Origin: Candidatus Eiseniibacteriota bacterium
Lineage (GTDB): Bacteria; Orphanbacterota; Orphanbacteria; Orphanbacterales; Orphanbacteraceae
NCBI GenBank assembly: GCA_024276995.1
Contig: JAJRWB010000041.1
Coordinates: 1-64,000 of the forward strand
DNA length: 64,000 nt
Direction of reading: 5' to 3'
Shown piece by piece: positions 63,934-64,000 of the stretch (position 1 is the first letter of the stretch; the number at the start of each line of letters is the position of its first letter). Below the pieces are notes generated by a model. That model had not been told where the DNA came from, did no database searches, and saw only the letters and a list, made by a program, of their open reading frames with translations. Made by a program: the position numbers and the translations under genes.

Positions 63934-64000
63934 CTACGTCCGGCGGAGTGCTGCTCGGACGGAGCGGTAGTCGGCCGGTTCATCGATGTCCACATGAATC
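63934..64000 (-). CDS. C-terminal end of a probable nucleotidyltransferase (partial)
   Basis: Only 21 codons before a TAG at 63936-63934. They read IHVDIDEPADYRSVRAALRRT. V-D-I-D-E/T-P-x-D-Y/L is the usual last motif of MobA/IspD/GlmU-like nucleotidyltransferases, so this is probably such an enzyme; the rest is outside the window. A glycosyltransferase of GT-A fold is the alternative. Confidence 0.5.
   Translation of the reverse strand, partial: IHVDIDEPADYRSVRAALRRT

Overview
The window is 64 kb of GC-rich bacterial chromosome carrying about 46 protein genes. I see no rRNA, no convincing tRNA, no insertion sequence, no prophage and no CRISPR array. Four proteins end in a FlgD-like / type IX secretion (T9SS) type A sorting domain (NPFNP... 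ending in R-K-x-x-x-L). Together with large plant-type IspG and IspH, a signal-peptide tricorn protease and many lipoprotein or FN3-like secreted proteins, this suggests an uncultured lineage of the FCB superphylum or its neighbours (for example Eisenbacteria, Krumholzibacteriota or Latescibacterota). That placement is inference. TTG starts behind good Shine-Dalgarno sites are frequent.

Layout. 0-13 kb is housekeeping: a GT-C-like membrane protein, an HDOD regulator, cysteine synthase, a tryptophan-rich secreted protein, an acyl-CoA thioesterase, ispG, a TPR-like protein, CCA-adding enzyme and clpB. 13-22 kb holds an M1 aminopeptidase, a large lipoprotein, a PEGA/DUF5683-like protein, a class I fumarase broken by an apparent one-base frameshift, and a TPR membrane protein. 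22-35 kb is an exopolysaccharide locus. Its minus-strand genes are chained by 4-base stop/start overlaps: flippase, glycosyltransferase, sulfotransferase, Wzz, Wzy/O-antigen ligase, two glycosyltransferases and an SLBB export protein. It is flanked by plus-strand genes for a glycosyltransferase, a zinc-ribbon methyltransferase and a kinase-fold protein. The sulfotransferase suggests a sulfated polymer.

35-45 kb encodes three secreted peptidases: M28, a 1340-residue M36 fungalysin-like protein with several extra domains, and a tricorn-type protease. The last two are divergent across a 430-base region holding a perfect 12-bp inverted repeat. 45-51 kb has ispH, an apparently unannotated structured RNA with its own promoter and intrinsic terminator (46714-47043, minus), a Nudix/metallo-beta-lactamase fusion, and a phosphate module (Na/Pi cotransporter, PhoU, phosphoesterase lipoprotein).

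51.7-58 kb is a minus-strand reductive pyrimidine degradation operon: beta-ureidopropionase, AGXT2-like aminotransferase, NCS2 permease, PreT and PreA. It has a strong sigma70-like promoter, and dihydropyrimidinase is missing from it. 58-64 kb carries a short Rho factor, a membrane zinc-finger protein, an M29 aminopeptidase, a DHH phosphoesterase, Maf, a small secreted protein, and the tail of a probable nucleotidyltransferase.

The best candidates for something undescribed are the 330-nt RNA, the palindromic element at 41944-42002, the multidomain M36 protease, and the Nudix/MBL fusion. All calls come from reading the sequence; no database search was run.
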